NCBI GenBank assembly: GCA_017642885.1
Contig: JAEPOM010000011.1
Location: 44,324 to 108,323 of the forward strand
Source: Henriciella sp.
GTDB lineage: Bacteria; Pseudomonadota; Alphaproteobacteria; Caulobacterales; Hyphomonadaceae
Direction of reading: 5' to 3'
Length of the DNA stretch: 64,000 nt
Shown: piece after piece, positions 54,520 to 63,036 of the stretch
How the letters are laid out: each line of letters opens with the position of its first letter
How positions within the stretch are numbered: the first letter of the stretch is position 1
The notes under the pieces: model-generated
The model's input: the letters and a program-made list of their open reading frames with translations, nothing else
Databases searched by the model: none
What the model was told of the DNA's origin: nothing
Position numbers and translations under genes: made by a program

Positions 54520-55359
54520 ATGGAATTTTTAGAGAGTTTACTGGAGCCGCTGGGAATGGAAGGCCAAGCGGACACCGTGCTCGCAGCGGCAACGAATGTC
54601 CTGATCGCGATGCTCATTCTGATCGTCGGTTTCTGGATCGCGGGACGCGTGGGCGCCGTCGTGCGGGGCATCGGAAAGCAGCATCAAAAACTGGACGACA
54701 CGCTGTTCAATTTCCTGGGCAGCCTGGCGCGCTATGTCGTTCTTGCCTTTGTCGTCATCGCCGTCCTGAACCGCTTTGGTGTCGAAACCACTTCCATTGT
54801 CGCTCTGCTGGGTGCCGCCGGTCTTGCGGTGGGTCTGGCTCTGCAAGGCGCAATGTCGAACCTCGCAGCCGGTGTGATGCTGATGATTTTCCGGCCTTAC
54901 AAGGTTGGTGATTTCATCGACGCGGCTGGTAATTTCGGCAATGTCGAAGAGATTTCGCTCTTCACAACGGTGCTGCGGACGTTTGATCACCAGCAGATCA
55001 TCATTCCGAACGGAAAGATCTGGGGCGAGCAGATCGTCAATCACAGCCATCATCCAGTACGCGGCGTCGAGCTGACCTTTGGTGTCTCCTATGACACAGA
55101 CATCGACAAGGCCCGTGACGTGATCAAGAAAGTATTCGACGATCATCCGCTGATCCTGAAAGATCCTGAGCCAGTCGTTGTCGTTTCAACACTCAATGAC
55201 AGCTCTGTCGATTTTGCGGTTCGTCCGTTTGTAAAAGGGGAACACTGGTTCGATGTCCGGTTTACCCTTCCGGAGCTGGTCAAGAAGGCGCTGGATGAAG
55301 CGGGTATCGAGATCCCGTTCCCACACCAGAAAGTGATCCTGTTCAAGGGTGACGACTAG
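54520..55359 (+). CDS. Small-conductance mechanosensitive channel (MscS family)
   Basis: This 279-residue protein has three N-terminal helices. The third carries the Gly/Ala-rich pore pattern (LLGAAGLAVGLALQGAMSNLAAGVMLMIFRPYKVGDF), followed by the cytoplasmic beta domain (VEEISLFTTVLRTFDHQQIIIPNGKIWG) and the alpha/beta end domain. It releases solutes when membrane tension rises under osmotic down-shock. It has no additional N-terminal domain, as in E. coli MscS. A strong terminator follows. Confidence 0.94.
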   Translation: MEFLESLLEPLGMEGQADTVLAAATNVLIAMLILIVGFWIAGRVGAVVRGIGKQHQKLDDTLFNFLGSLARYVVLAFVVIAVLNRFGVETTSIVALLGAAGLAVGLALQGAMSNLAAGVMLMIFRPYKVGDFIDAAGNFGNVEEISLFTTVLRTFDHQQIIIPNGKIWGEQIVNHSHHPVRGVELTFGVSYDTDIDKARDVIKKVFDDHPLILKDPEPVVVVSTLNDSSVDFAVRPFVKGEHWFDVRFTLPELVKKALDEAGIEIPFPHQKVILFKGDD

Positions 55360-55390
55360 AACCCGACAGCGCACAGCTGCACAAAAAAAA

Positions 55391-55419
55391 CCGAGGGGCT
55401 AAGCCGAATAGCCCCTCGG
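55391..55419 (+). terminator. Intrinsic terminator of the MscS gene
   Basis: CCGAGGGGCT and AGCCCCTCGG form a 10-base stem with a 9-base loop, preceded by an A-run. The T tail after it is short, but the stem is strong. Confidence 0.8.
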
Positions 55420-55508
55420 TTCTATCAGTTGCCAGCGCGTGATGTGGCTGTGGGCCTCCACACGCGCTCCCCCACGGAGCGAATAAAGCGCACATTCGAT
55501 GACATGAC

Positions 55509-55524
55509 TGTGACCTTGGTCACA
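55509..55524 (+). promoter_or_regulatory. CRP/FNR-family binding site
   Basis: TGTGA-CCTTGG-TCACA is a perfect match to the CRP consensus TGTGA-N6-TCACA. It is 77 bases before the start of the CC0125-family lipoprotein gene and ahead of a possible -10 (TATGTT at 55556-55561), about 51 bases upstream of the inferred transcription start, an activating position. The regulator is not encoded here. Confidence 0.7.
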
Positions 55525-55600
55525 TTTTAGCGATTTATCTGGCGTTCAGCTTGCATATGTTAATCAGGTGTGAATGCTGAGTTCAGGAGGTATTCTGTTC

Positions 55601-56200
55601 ATGTCCCGTCTGCGTATTTCGACCGCGCTCCTCGCGCTTGCTTTTCTAGGCGCCTGCGCAACTGCAACGCCGTATCAAGCGGCGCTGGAGGGCCAGAAAG
55701 GCTATGCCAACCAACAAATTGAATCCGATCGCTGGCAGATCAGCTTTGCCGGAAACAGTCTGACAGATCGGCAAACCGTCGAGACCTATTTGCTGTACCG
55801 CGCTGCTGAGCTGACCCAGCAGGAAGGCTTCGACCATTTCCGCGTCATCCAGCGCGAAACAGATGAGAACCGGCGCGTAGTTGCTACTGGCTATGGCGCG
55901 TACGACCCGTTCTATTCGAATTTCTATTGCGACTATCGGTTCTATGGCCGCCGCGGGCTTTTGCGCGGGTATCCACGCCACTGGTATGCGCGTCGAGCCG
56001 GAATTCGCGGTTTCCACGGCCCTTTCGGTTACCACGATCCATTCTGGGGACCGGCCTTCGATTATCGTGAGATCGTGCGCTATGAAGCGACATCAGAGAT
56101 CATCATGGGCAAAGGCGAGAAACCCGATGATCCATCATATTTTAACGCTGACGAAGTATTGATGAATTTGTCCGGCCAGATTGTTCGCCCTGAAGTGTAA
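55601..56200 (+). CDS. CC0125/CC1285 family lipoprotein
   Basis: This 199-residue product has a lipoprotein signal (LGAC) and a mature domain with the family blocks WQISFAGNSLTDRQTVETYLLYRAAELT and GFDHFRVI (known from Caulobacter CC0125/CC1285). Its middle is rich in Tyr, Phe, Arg and Gly, and the end is ENxxR-free and acidic. Function is unknown. The start with AGGAGG ten bases upstream replaces a longer ATG at 55574. A CRP/FNR-type site lies upstream. Confidence 0.85.
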   Translation: MSRLRISTALLALAFLGACATATPYQAALEGQKGYANQQIESDRWQISFAGNSLTDRQTVETYLLYRAAELTQQEGFDHFRVIQRETDENRRVVATGYGAYDPFYSNFYCDYRFYGRRGLLRGYPRHWYARRAGIRGFHGPFGYHDPFWGPAFDYREIVRYEATSEIIMGKGEKPDDPSYFNADEVLMNLSGQIVRPEV

Positions 56201-56246
56201 CGTCTGCCGGTCGTGTAGAGTTTGTAGAGTAACGTGTAGAGTGGAT

Positions 56247-56272
56247 AAAGCCCGCCAGTTTTGGCGGGCTTT
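56247..56272 (+). terminator. Intrinsic terminator after the CC0125-family gene
   Basis: AAAGCCCGCCA and TGGCGGGCTTT form an 11-base perfect stem with a 4-base loop. Three GTAGAG copies lie just upstream (56215-56241). Confidence 0.85.
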
Positions 56273-56299
56273 AACCGTTTCAGTGTGTGCGATTCAATC

Positions 56300-57079
56300 T
56301 TAGCGCGGCGCCATGCGGATCGCGCCGTCGAGACGGACATCTTCGCCGTTAAAGTAGCTGTTCTTACACATTTCGACCGCGAGGCTCGCATATTCGTCTG
56401 GATTGCCAAGACGCGCCGGGTTTGGAACTTGAGCGCCAAGCGCCTGACGTACTTTCTCCGGGGCCCCTGCGAGCAACGGTGTATCGAAGATGCCTGGCAG
56501 GATCGTATTCACACGGATCAGTTCGCGCGACAGGTCTCGGGCGATCGGTAGTGTCATTCCAACCACGCCGCCTTTCGAGGCAGAGTAAGAGGCCTGACCG
56601 ATCTGACCGTCCTCGGCAGCGACAGAGGCTGTATTCACGATCGCGCCGCGTTCGCCTTCAATTGGATCGAGGGTCATCATGCCGGCTGCGGACTTGGCGA
56701 TGCAGCGGAATGTTCCGACCAGATTGATCTGGATGATAAGGTCGAACTTATCCAGCGGGAAGTGCGTGATCTCGCCGGTTTCCTTGTTCCGGCTGGCGGT
56801 CTTGATCGCATTGCCAGTACCGGCACAGTTGATCAGGATCCGCTCCTGGCCAATCGCAGCGCGGGACTTTGCAAAACCGGCATCGACGCTTTCGTCTGAC
56901 GTCACGTTGACGTTGCAGAATACACCGCCAATTTCGCTCGCCATGGCTTCGCCTTTTTCCTCGTTTAGATCAAAAAGGGCGCATTTGACGCCATGACTCG
57001 ACAGGAGCCTCGCTGTTGCTGCACCAAGGCCTGAGGCGCCGCCGGTGATGACAGCTGAAATGTTTGAGTTGAGTTCCAT
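56300..57079 (-). CDS. Short-chain dehydrogenase, 3-hydroxyacyl-CoA dehydrogenase type 2-like
   Basis: This 259-residue SDR has TGGASGLGAATARLL, the NCAGTGNA block, catalytic Ser in NTASVAAEDGQIGQ and YSASKGG. The NCAGTG and AGMMTLDP.EGERGAIVNTASVAAEDGQ features match type 2 3-hydroxyacyl-CoA dehydrogenases, which act in isoleucine and fatty-acid breakdown. The ATG at 57079 has GAGGA upstream; a longer in-frame ATG at 57139 overlaps the divergent gene and is less likely. Confidence 0.9.
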   Translation of the reverse strand: MELNSNISAVITGGASGLGAATARLLSSHGVKCALFDLNEEKGEAMASEIGGVFCNVNVTSDESVDAGFAKSRAAIGQERILINCAGTGNAIKTASRNKETGEITHFPLDKFDLIIQINLVGTFRCIAKSAAGMMTLDPIEGERGAIVNTASVAAEDGQIGQASYSASKGGVVGMTLPIARDLSRELIRVNTILPGIFDTPLLAGAPEKVRQALGAQVPNPARLGNPDEYASLAVEMCKNSYFNGEDVRLDGAIRMAPR

Positions 57080-57138
57080 GGAAGTTCCTCCAATATCTAT
57101 GCTTGGAGGCGATGTAGAAGGAAGTTTGCACCCGGCCA

Positions 57139-57537
57139 ATGTCTGACCCCACGGAAATCATCATAGAAAATGGCGACAGCATCCCGACGCAGCTGCCAAT
57201 CGCAACAGAACGACAGCGACGACGGACGAAGCGCAAGGTGTTGCCGAAGCTCCTGCGGGTCGCGGGCCGCATACCGTTCGCGGATGATCTAGCCGCAGCC
57301 TACTATTGCGCGATAGATCCGGAGACGCCAACCAAGGTCAAGCTCGTCCTGTTCACGGCGCTCGGCTATTTCGTCCTGCCAGTGGATGCCATTCCTGACG
57401 TCCTGACGGGTCTGGGCTTTACTGACGATGCAACCGTTTTGGCGACTGCACTGGGATTAGTCGGTGCGCATATTCGCGAACCACACCGGGAAGCGGCCCG
57501 GCGCTTGTTAGGCCTCCCGCAGCGCCCTACAGCCTAG
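57139..57537 (+). CDS. YkvA family (DUF1232) protein
   Basis: This 132-residue protein has the DUF1232 core KVKLVLFTALGYFVLPVDAIPDVL, which is the family's conserved hydrophobic block, probably a membrane-associated hairpin. The N-terminus is basic and soluble. Function is unknown. It starts 59 bases from the divergent SDR start and precedes the YhhN-family gene by 3 bases, so the two are likely co-transcribed. Confidence 0.87.
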   Translation: MSDPTEIIIENGDSIPTQLPIATERQRRRTKRKVLPKLLRVAGRIPFADDLAAAYYCAIDPETPTKVKLVLFTALGYFVLPVDAIPDVLTGLGFTDDATVLATALGLVGAHIREPHREAARRLLGLPQRPTA

Positions 57538-57540
57538 AGC

Positions 57541-58182
57541 ATGACCTTCATTCTTGGGGCATCTGCGCTTTGCGCGCTGATTTATGGCGCACTGTTTTGT
57601 AATGCGGCGCCCTCGACGCAGCGCGTGGTCATCAAGGTCGGCGCGACCGCTTTGTTGACGTTATGGGCTTACCTGATGGGCGCGCCGGTCCTGATCGTTG
57701 CCGCGCTGGCCTTCAGCACCCTGGGAGACGGCTTTCTGGGCGCGAGCGAGGAGAAATACCTACTCCCCGGCATGGGCGCGTTCTTCGTCGCTCACGCGGC
57801 GTATATTCCGCTTTTCTGGGACCACGCGGCCGACACCCGGCATCTTGCGGTCTTGGCGGCTCAGGTGGCGGTCACAATCAGCGGCGCCGTCTATCTTCGC
57901 TCGCTGATGCCGTGGCTCGAGAAATCCATGCGTCTGCCTGTCCTGGCATATACGATCATCATTCTGCTCATGGTCAACGCCGCGATGCGCCTCGATCCCG
58001 CTATGTGGGTCGCGGCTGTGGGCGCCATCGCCTTTGCCGCCTCGGACACGCTTCTCTCGGTCGAGCTGTTTCGGCTCAAACCGAACGCGCCCGTCAAACC
58101 CGTGATCGCACGCGCGGTCTGGTTCCTCTACTATGGGGGTCAGGCGGCAATTGCCTGGGCATTCATTCAAGCCGCCGCTTAG
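57541..58182 (+). CDS. YhhN family membrane protein (lysoplasmalogenase-like)
   Basis: This 213-residue protein has about eight hydrophobic helices and the YhhN pattern, with ALAFSTLGDGFLG, a GMGAFFVAHAAYI block and FAASDTLLSVELF. Eukaryotic TMEM86 relatives hydrolyse lysoplasmalogens; the bacterial role is less clear. It acts in the membrane. The stop overlaps that of the LpoA-like gene by 4 bases. Confidence 0.87.
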   Translation: MTFILGASALCALIYGALFCNAAPSTQRVVIKVGATALLTLWAYLMGAPVLIVAALAFSTLGDGFLGASEEKYLLPGMGAFFVAHAAYIPLFWDHAADTRHLAVLAAQVAVTISGAVYLRSLMPWLEKSMRLPVLAYTIIILLMVNAAMRLDPAMWVAAVGAIAFAASDTLLSVELFRLKPNAPVKPVIARAVWFLYYGGQAAIAWAFIQAAA

Positions 58183-59537
58183 CCAATCGTCTCGTCAAAG
58201 CTTGGCGAAACCGGAAGAATCTCTCTCACACCGCTGCCATCGCGCGCCGTTGGGTCGATTTCCATGATCGCAAGCGACCGCTCAGCTGAGCCATCCGCGC
58301 GGAAGCGGAACAAGCCGTTCACACCCAGAAAGCCGTCTCGATTGATTAGCTCCTCGGTTTCCAGAACGCCGTCCTGCGACAGCGCCACGACGAGCGCCGC
58401 TGCATCGTAGGCCACCGCAGCGAGTGAGCTTGGTTCGGAGCCATAGAGACGCGTAAAGCTCTGTTCGAAATCTGCAATATCTGACGCCGGTGCAGTCGGG
58501 AACCAGGCGCCGCGCAGGCTCGGCTCGCGCCAAACCGCCTCATCATTCCAGCCGCCCGTGCCCAACATTTTCACTTGGCGCGTGTCGACCCCATAATAGG
58601 CCAGCAGGGGCGCAATTCGACGCAAGCGATTACCGCGCTCTGGAACCAGAACGGCTACACGGGCACCTGCCTCTACTGCACTCGCAATAGTGGTCGCGAA
58701 ATACTCGGCCTCCGCAGCGGGATTGGTGTTGCCGGATTCATAAAACCCTGACGCCAGCATAAAGCCGCCATTGAGCATGACCGCTTCTTGCATCGCGCCT
58801 TCGATCCGGGTTCCCAGACTGCTCTGCGGACCAAAGAATGCGAACTGATCATAGCCGCGCAATGCTGCATATTCGACGATCGCGGCGACTTCCTCTTCCG
58901 GTGCAATCGAAGCCAGCCATGCCCCATAACTCGCCACTGATTTGTCATTCGAGAAGGCGATGACCGGCTTGCCTTCTTCCGGTTCCTCTGCGCCGAGGCC
59001 AAAGAAACCCGTTTCAGACTCAGGGGTCAGCGCTTCTCGCACCGGTTGCACATTGGCACCAAAAAGAGGTCCAAGGACAATATCGACACCTTTGTTGGCG
59101 AGGTCTTCTGCTCCAGTGGTGGCTTGGCTCACAGAACCGCCCGTATCTTTCGGCAAGAGCACAATGTTCTCGTTACCATAATCAAACAATGCGAGCTCGA
59201 TCCCTGCCAGCATGCCTTCGGCCTGTTGGCGAACGCGCGGGTTGGGATGCGTGAACGGCAGCAACACACCGGCGCGAATAATCTCGCGGCCTTCCATGTG
59301 CGGGGGAGTGTACGGGCCTTCGGGCACGGCAAGTTCACCCATATTCTCTTCGTCTATGGGACTTCCATCCGGATTGGTCGCTTCACCGCCAGGCACTGGA
59401 TCAACACGCGGATTACCGGTCGAGATTGGCCCGACTGGGCCTGGCGCCTGCGTCGCGCATCCGGCCAGCGCCAGAAAAGCGGAGAAAAACAGGATTGGCA
59501 GGGGCCTGCGGACGCGCAATGTTGCCGGTGATGTCAT
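58179..59537 (-). CDS. Penicillin-binding protein activator (LpoA-like) lipoprotein
   Basis: This 452-residue protein has a lipoprotein signal (LAGC) and a type-1 periplasmic-binding-protein fold (AGVLLPFTHPNPRVRQQAEGML ... VDIVLGPLFGANVQPVREAL). This is the C-terminal half of LpoA, which activates the peptidoglycan synthase PBP1a in E. coli. The N-terminal TPR-like half of LpoA is missing, as in many alphaproteobacteria. The ATG at 59537 has GGGA upstream. It is divergent from rsmI. Confidence 0.87.
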   Translation of the reverse strand: MTSPATLRVRRPLPILFFSAFLALAGCATQAPGPVGPISTGNPRVDPVPGGEATNPDGSPIDEENMGELAVPEGPYTPPHMEGREIIRAGVLLPFTHPNPRVRQQAEGMLAGIELALFDYGNENIVLLPKDTGGSVSQATTGAEDLANKGVDIVLGPLFGANVQPVREALTPESETGFFGLGAEEPEEGKPVIAFSNDKSVASYGAWLASIAPEEEVAAIVEYAALRGYDQFAFFGPQSSLGTRIEGAMQEAVMLNGGFMLASGFYESGNTNPAAEAEYFATTIASAVEAGARVAVLVPERGNRLRRIAPLLAYYGVDTRQVKMLGTGGWNDEAVWREPSLRGAWFPTAPASDIADFEQSFTRLYGSEPSSLAAVAYDAAALVVALSQDGVLETEELINRDGFLGVNGLFRFRADGSAERSLAIMEIDPTARDGSGVREILPVSPSFDETIG

Positions 59538-59575
59538 CAAAGTATCCCTCTTCCACTGCACCAGGTGGTGACGAC

Positions 59576-60457
59576 GTGAGTCGTTTCTCTGGCGAGCCTA
59601 AATCCGGGACCGACTCGGCGCAACCGCTTGAGTCCGGTCTTTACATCGTCGCGACCCCGATCGGGAATCTGCGCGACATCACCCTGCGAGCGCTCGACAC
59701 GTTGCAGGCTGCGGATGAAGTGCTCGCCGAAGACACGCGTGTCGCTCGGCGTTTATTAGATGCGCATGGCATTCGCGCCAAACTCAGCCCCTACCATGAC
59801 CATAATGGGGCAAAGCGTCGGCCGGAAATCCTGGACAAGCTCGCAAACGGGGCCGCCATCGCTTTGATCAGTGATGCCGGGACGCCGCTGGTTTCCGATC
59901 CAGGCTGGAAGCTGTCACGTGAAGCCCTCGATGCCGGGCATCGCGTTTTTCCCGTGCCAGGAGCCTCAGCGCTTCTTGCAGGCCTCGTCGCCAGCGGCTT
60001 GCCGAGTGATCGATTCATGTTCTGCGGGTTCTTGCCGCCCAAATCCGGCGCTCGCAGGAAAGCCGCATCCGATCTTGCTGCCGTACCCTCCACGCTTGTT
60101 TTCTATGAGTCTGGGCCTCGACTTGCCGAGTCCTTGCGTGACCTGGCGAGCGTGTTGGGGGAGGAGCGCGAAGCCGCTGTGAGCCGAGAGATCACGAAAC
60201 TTTTCGAAGAAACGCGGCGCGGTTCGCTAGCAGAGCTCAGCGCGCACTATCTGGACGCTGGACCGCCAAAGGGCGAAATCGTTCTTTTGGTTGGGCCACC
60301 CCTGGAGCAGGAGGTCACAGAAGCTGCGTTGGATGCGGCGATACTGTCGGCGCTAAAAACGCAATCGGTCAAACAGGCGGCAGCGGAGATTGCCGAGCAT
60401 TTAGGATTACCAAAACGGGACGTATATCAGCGCGCACTCGCCTTGAAGAATGGCTAG
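59576..60457 (+). CDS. rsmI: 16S rRNA (cytidine1402-2'-O)-methyltransferase RsmI
   Basis: This 293-residue SAM-dependent enzyme has GLYIVATPIGNLRDITLRAL, EDTRVARRLL, ALISDAGTPLVSDPGW, and VFPVPGASALLAGLVASGLPSDRF, the RsmI/tetrapyrrole-methylase fold. It methylates C1402 of 16S rRNA. The GTG at 59576 is preferred over ATGs further upstream that overlap the divergent LpoA-like gene. yraN overlaps its end by 8 bases. Confidence 0.93.
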   Translation: MSRFSGEPKSGTDSAQPLESGLYIVATPIGNLRDITLRALDTLQAADEVLAEDTRVARRLLDAHGIRAKLSPYHDHNGAKRRPEILDKLANGAAIALISDAGTPLVSDPGWKLSREALDAGHRVFPVPGASALLAGLVASGLPSDRFMFCGFLPPKSGARRKAASDLAAVPSTLVFYESGPRLAESLRDLASVLGEEREAAVSREITKLFEETRRGSLAELSAHYLDAGPPKGEIVLLVGPPLEQEVTEAALDAAILSALKTQSVKQAAAEIAEHLGLPKRDVYQRALALKNG

Positions 60458-60812
60458 CCGCAAGCGCAAACAGGCCGAACGGCGCGGCCGATGGGCGGAG
60501 CATTATGCCAGCATCTGGCTACAGATGCAGGCCTATTCCGTCCTCGCCCAGCGCGTTCGCCTCCCCGTCGGCGAGGTCGACTTGATCGCACGGCGCGGGC
60601 CCGTACTCGCCTTCGTTGAAGTCAAACAACGCCAGACTCTGGATGCCGCGCAAAACGCTGTACCGACCAAGTCCTGGCAACGCATCGCCCGGGCCGGTGA
60701 AGCCTGGTCGCAGCGCGATCCTCAATATCAATCGCTGGATTGGAGATATGACCTGATCGCAATCGTCCCTTGGGCGCTGCCAAAACATTACAAGGACTTT
60801 TGGCGCCCTTGA
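60450..60812 (+). CDS. YraN family (UPF0102) nuclease-like protein
   Basis: This 120-residue protein has the YraN pattern: E-x-Y (RWAEHYASIWL), the GEVDLIARRG strand and FVEVKQRQT, which together form a Holliday-junction-resolvase-like Asp-Glu-Lys site. It lies after rsmI, a common gene order. A role in DNA processing is inferred from the fold only. It is a few bases before a BON-domain gene. Confidence 0.9.
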   Translation: MASRKRKQAERRGRWAEHYASIWLQMQAYSVLAQRVRLPVGEVDLIARRGPVLAFVEVKQRQTLDAAQNAVPTKSWQRIARAGEAWSQRDPQYQSLDWRYDLIAIVPWALPKHYKDFWRP

Positions 60813-60880
60813 TTGATGCCGCAATATCGCCCAATCCCTGTTCTAAATCGCCTGAAGTCAAATCTTTGAGGACCCGTCCC

Positions 60881-61531
60881 ATGTCTCGTCTCGTTGCCAG
60901 CCTCAGTCTGATTGCCTTGCTTCCAGCACTAAGTGGATGTGCCACCGCAATTGTTGGGGCAGCTGGAGCCACCGCCGTTACAGCCACACAAGAGAGATCC
61001 TTTGGCGAAGCGCTGGACGATGCGGCCGTCTCAAATGAAATCAAGTCAAAGCTAATCGCCAATGGCGGCTTGAGCGAAGTGGATGTCGAAGTCGCCGCCG
61101 GGGTGGTCCTGTTGTCAGGACGGGTCTGGACGCCAGAGCTGCGCCTAAAGGCGGAAAGCCTAGCCTGGTCGGTTCGCCGCGCCGACGATGTCGCGAACGA
61201 GATTAGGGTCGAAGCCCCCGGCGGGTTCTTCGCCAACGCCTCGGACGAGCTGATTTCCACGCGCGTGCGAGCACGCCTGCTTGGATCCTCTTCGGTGCAG
61301 GCGAACAATTTCAATGTCGAGACCTATGGCGGTACTGTCTATTTGCTTGGCGTGGCCCGGTCCGCTCAGGAGCTGGAGCAAGCTGCGGAAGAAGCGAGCA
61401 AGGTGGGCGGCGTCAATCAGGTCGTGTCCTATGTGCGTCTGCGCAATGAGCGCGGCGAAATCGTGCCCTACACGCCCGCACAACCGGCCGCGGTGGATGC
61501 CGGCGAACTGCTCGGTGGCCCTGGCAGTTAA
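60881..61531 (+). CDS. BON-domain lipoprotein (DolP/OsmY-like)
   Basis: This 216-residue product has a lipoprotein signal (LSGC) and two BON domains (about 50-115 and 120-190; GVVLLSGRVWTPELR and GTVYLLGVARSAQELEQA). Proteins like DolP keep outer-membrane integrity. The C-terminus is short and disordered. The ATG at 60881 lies 68 bases after yraN. Confidence 0.9.
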   Translation: MSRLVASLSLIALLPALSGCATAIVGAAGATAVTATQERSFGEALDDAAVSNEIKSKLIANGGLSEVDVEVAAGVVLLSGRVWTPELRLKAESLAWSVRRADDVANEIRVEAPGGFFANASDELISTRVRARLLGSSSVQANNFNVETYGGTVYLLGVARSAQELEQAAEEASKVGGVNQVVSYVRLRNERGEIVPYTPAQPAAVDAGELLGGPGS

Positions 61532-61606
61532 GCCAATCCCTTATAATCGCTTTGCAATCTCGGCGAGCATCCTCATATAGGCGTCTGCTACTTTTGAGGA
61601 ACCGCC

Positions 61607-62557
61607 ATGACTCTGCGCGTCGCCATCCAAACTGATCCCCTGGAAACCGCAGCGGTGGAGTCAAACACCACATTCGCACTGGCGGAATCAGCTCAGAAGA
61701 TTGGTGCGGAGCTCTACGAGTATCAGCCAGAAAACCTTTCCTATGGCGAAGGCCGCATTACCGCATTTGCGCGGCCAATGACCGTCCAGCGGGTACCGGG
61801 CAATCCCGCGACGTTCAAAGATCGGATCACGCTGGATCTACGGGAAGATGTCGATGTTGTCCTGATGCGCCAGGATCCCCCTTTCGACATGGCCTACATC
61901 ACCGCTTGCCATATCCTGGAACTTCTGAAGCCGGATACTCTGGTGTTGAACGACCCTGAGCATGTGCGCTCCGGGCCTGAAAAGCTGTATCCCCTGCTGG
62001 TTCCCGACTTCATGCCGCCAACTTTGATCTCACGCGACAAAGCCGCAATGACGGCGTTTCGCGAGACCCATAAAGACGTCATAATCAAGCCGCTATACGG
62101 CTTTGGCGGCGGAGATGTGTTCCGCGTGAAGCCCGAAGACAGCAATTTCGGGCCGCTGATCGATTTGTTCCTGGGACGAACCCGCGAACCTCTCATCGCT
62201 CAAGCTTTTTTGCCCGCCGTCGCAGAGGGCGATAAACGAATCATTCTGATCAATGGAGAAGCCGTGGGCGGGTTCAATCGGATTCCCATGAAAGGTCATG
62301 CGCGATCAAATCTTGCCGTTGGCGGAACCGCCGAACCCAGCGACCTGAGCGACGCCGATCTCGCCATCTGCGACGCAATTGGCCCGCACTTAAAGGCGCG
62401 TGGCCAGGTCCTGGTCGGCATTGATGTGATCGGCGGACGCCTGACAGAGGTCAACAATACGTCGCCGACGGGAGTTCAACAGGTTCGTGACTTTACAGGA
62501 CGCGATCCAGCGGCGATGTTTTGGGACGTTGTGCAAGACAAGCTTGCCAACACCTAG
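61607..62557 (+). CDS. gshB: Glutathione synthetase
   Basis: This 316-residue ATP-grasp enzyme makes glutathione from gamma-glutamylcysteine and glycine. Blocks are VDVVLMRQDPPFDMAYI, NDPEHVRSGPEKLYPL, the Gly-rich loop IIKPLYGFGGGDVFR, and GIDVIGGRLTEVNNTSPTGVQQ. It is in the same direction as the BON lipoprotein but separated by 75 bases, so it probably has its own start signals. Confidence 0.95.
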   Translation: MTLRVAIQTDPLETAAVESNTTFALAESAQKIGAELYEYQPENLSYGEGRITAFARPMTVQRVPGNPATFKDRITLDLREDVDVVLMRQDPPFDMAYITACHILELLKPDTLVLNDPEHVRSGPEKLYPLLVPDFMPPTLISRDKAAMTAFRETHKDVIIKPLYGFGGGDVFRVKPEDSNFGPLIDLFLGRTREPLIAQAFLPAVAEGDKRIILINGEAVGGFNRIPMKGHARSNLAVGGTAEPSDLSDADLAICDAIGPHLKARGQVLVGIDVIGGRLTEVNNTSPTGVQQVRDFTGRDPAAMFWDVVQDKLANT

Positions 62558-62585
62558 CGTGACGGCCAAAAATGGAGCCATGAAA

Positions 62586-62969
62586 ATGAAAGCTCTTTCA
62601 ATCGCATCGATCCTCGCTCTCGCAGTTGCTGGCACAGCGTGCTCGCAAGCCAGCGACCAGGAAGCAGAGAAACCCGCAACAGTCGCAGAAACCGAAACTG
62701 CGGCAGCACCTGAAGTCGACATGTCCGGATTTAACCTCGGTCTACCGACCGAGATGGAGACACCAGCGCCAATACCGGCCGGTGAGTTCAATCTGGATCT
62801 CGGGAGCGCACCCGCATCCACCACAGACGGGTTTAATCTGGGCACGGACCTAGGCGCATCAAGCGGCTTGGAAAGTATTCCAGAGATCGGCACAAGTATA
62901 ACCGAAGAACCGGCAGAAGAAGAGCCTCTGACACCGGTAGATGACGAGCCGGTTATTCGTCTCGATTAA
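62586..62969 (+). CDS. Small acidic lipoprotein with FNL repeats
   Basis: This product of about 127 residues has a lipoprotein signal (AGTAC-type lipobox). A Pro/Glu/Thr-rich mature part contains three FNL motifs (FNLGLP, FNLDLG, FNLGTD) at roughly 25-residue spacing. It has almost no positive charge and is probably flexible. No family was recognised. A GGAG eight bases before the ATG at 62586 favours it over the ATG at 62580. Confidence 0.7.
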   Translation: MKALSIASILALAVAGTACSQASDQEAEKPATVAETETAAAPEVDMSGFNLGLPTEMETPAPIPAGEFNLDLGSAPASTTDGFNLGTDLGASSGLESIPEIGTSITEEPAEEEPLTPVDDEPVIRLD

Positions 62970-63036
62970 AATATAAAAACGTTCTTTATTTGTTCTTTGC
63001 CTTCTGTTACTGTCAACGGAGAACAGGGAATACAAT

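Noticed and set aside
57663..58289. 208-codon forward frame overlapping the YhhN gene
   Set aside because: It is Arg/Gly-rich without membrane helices; the overlapping frame has the YhhN pattern and adjoins the YkvA gene properly.
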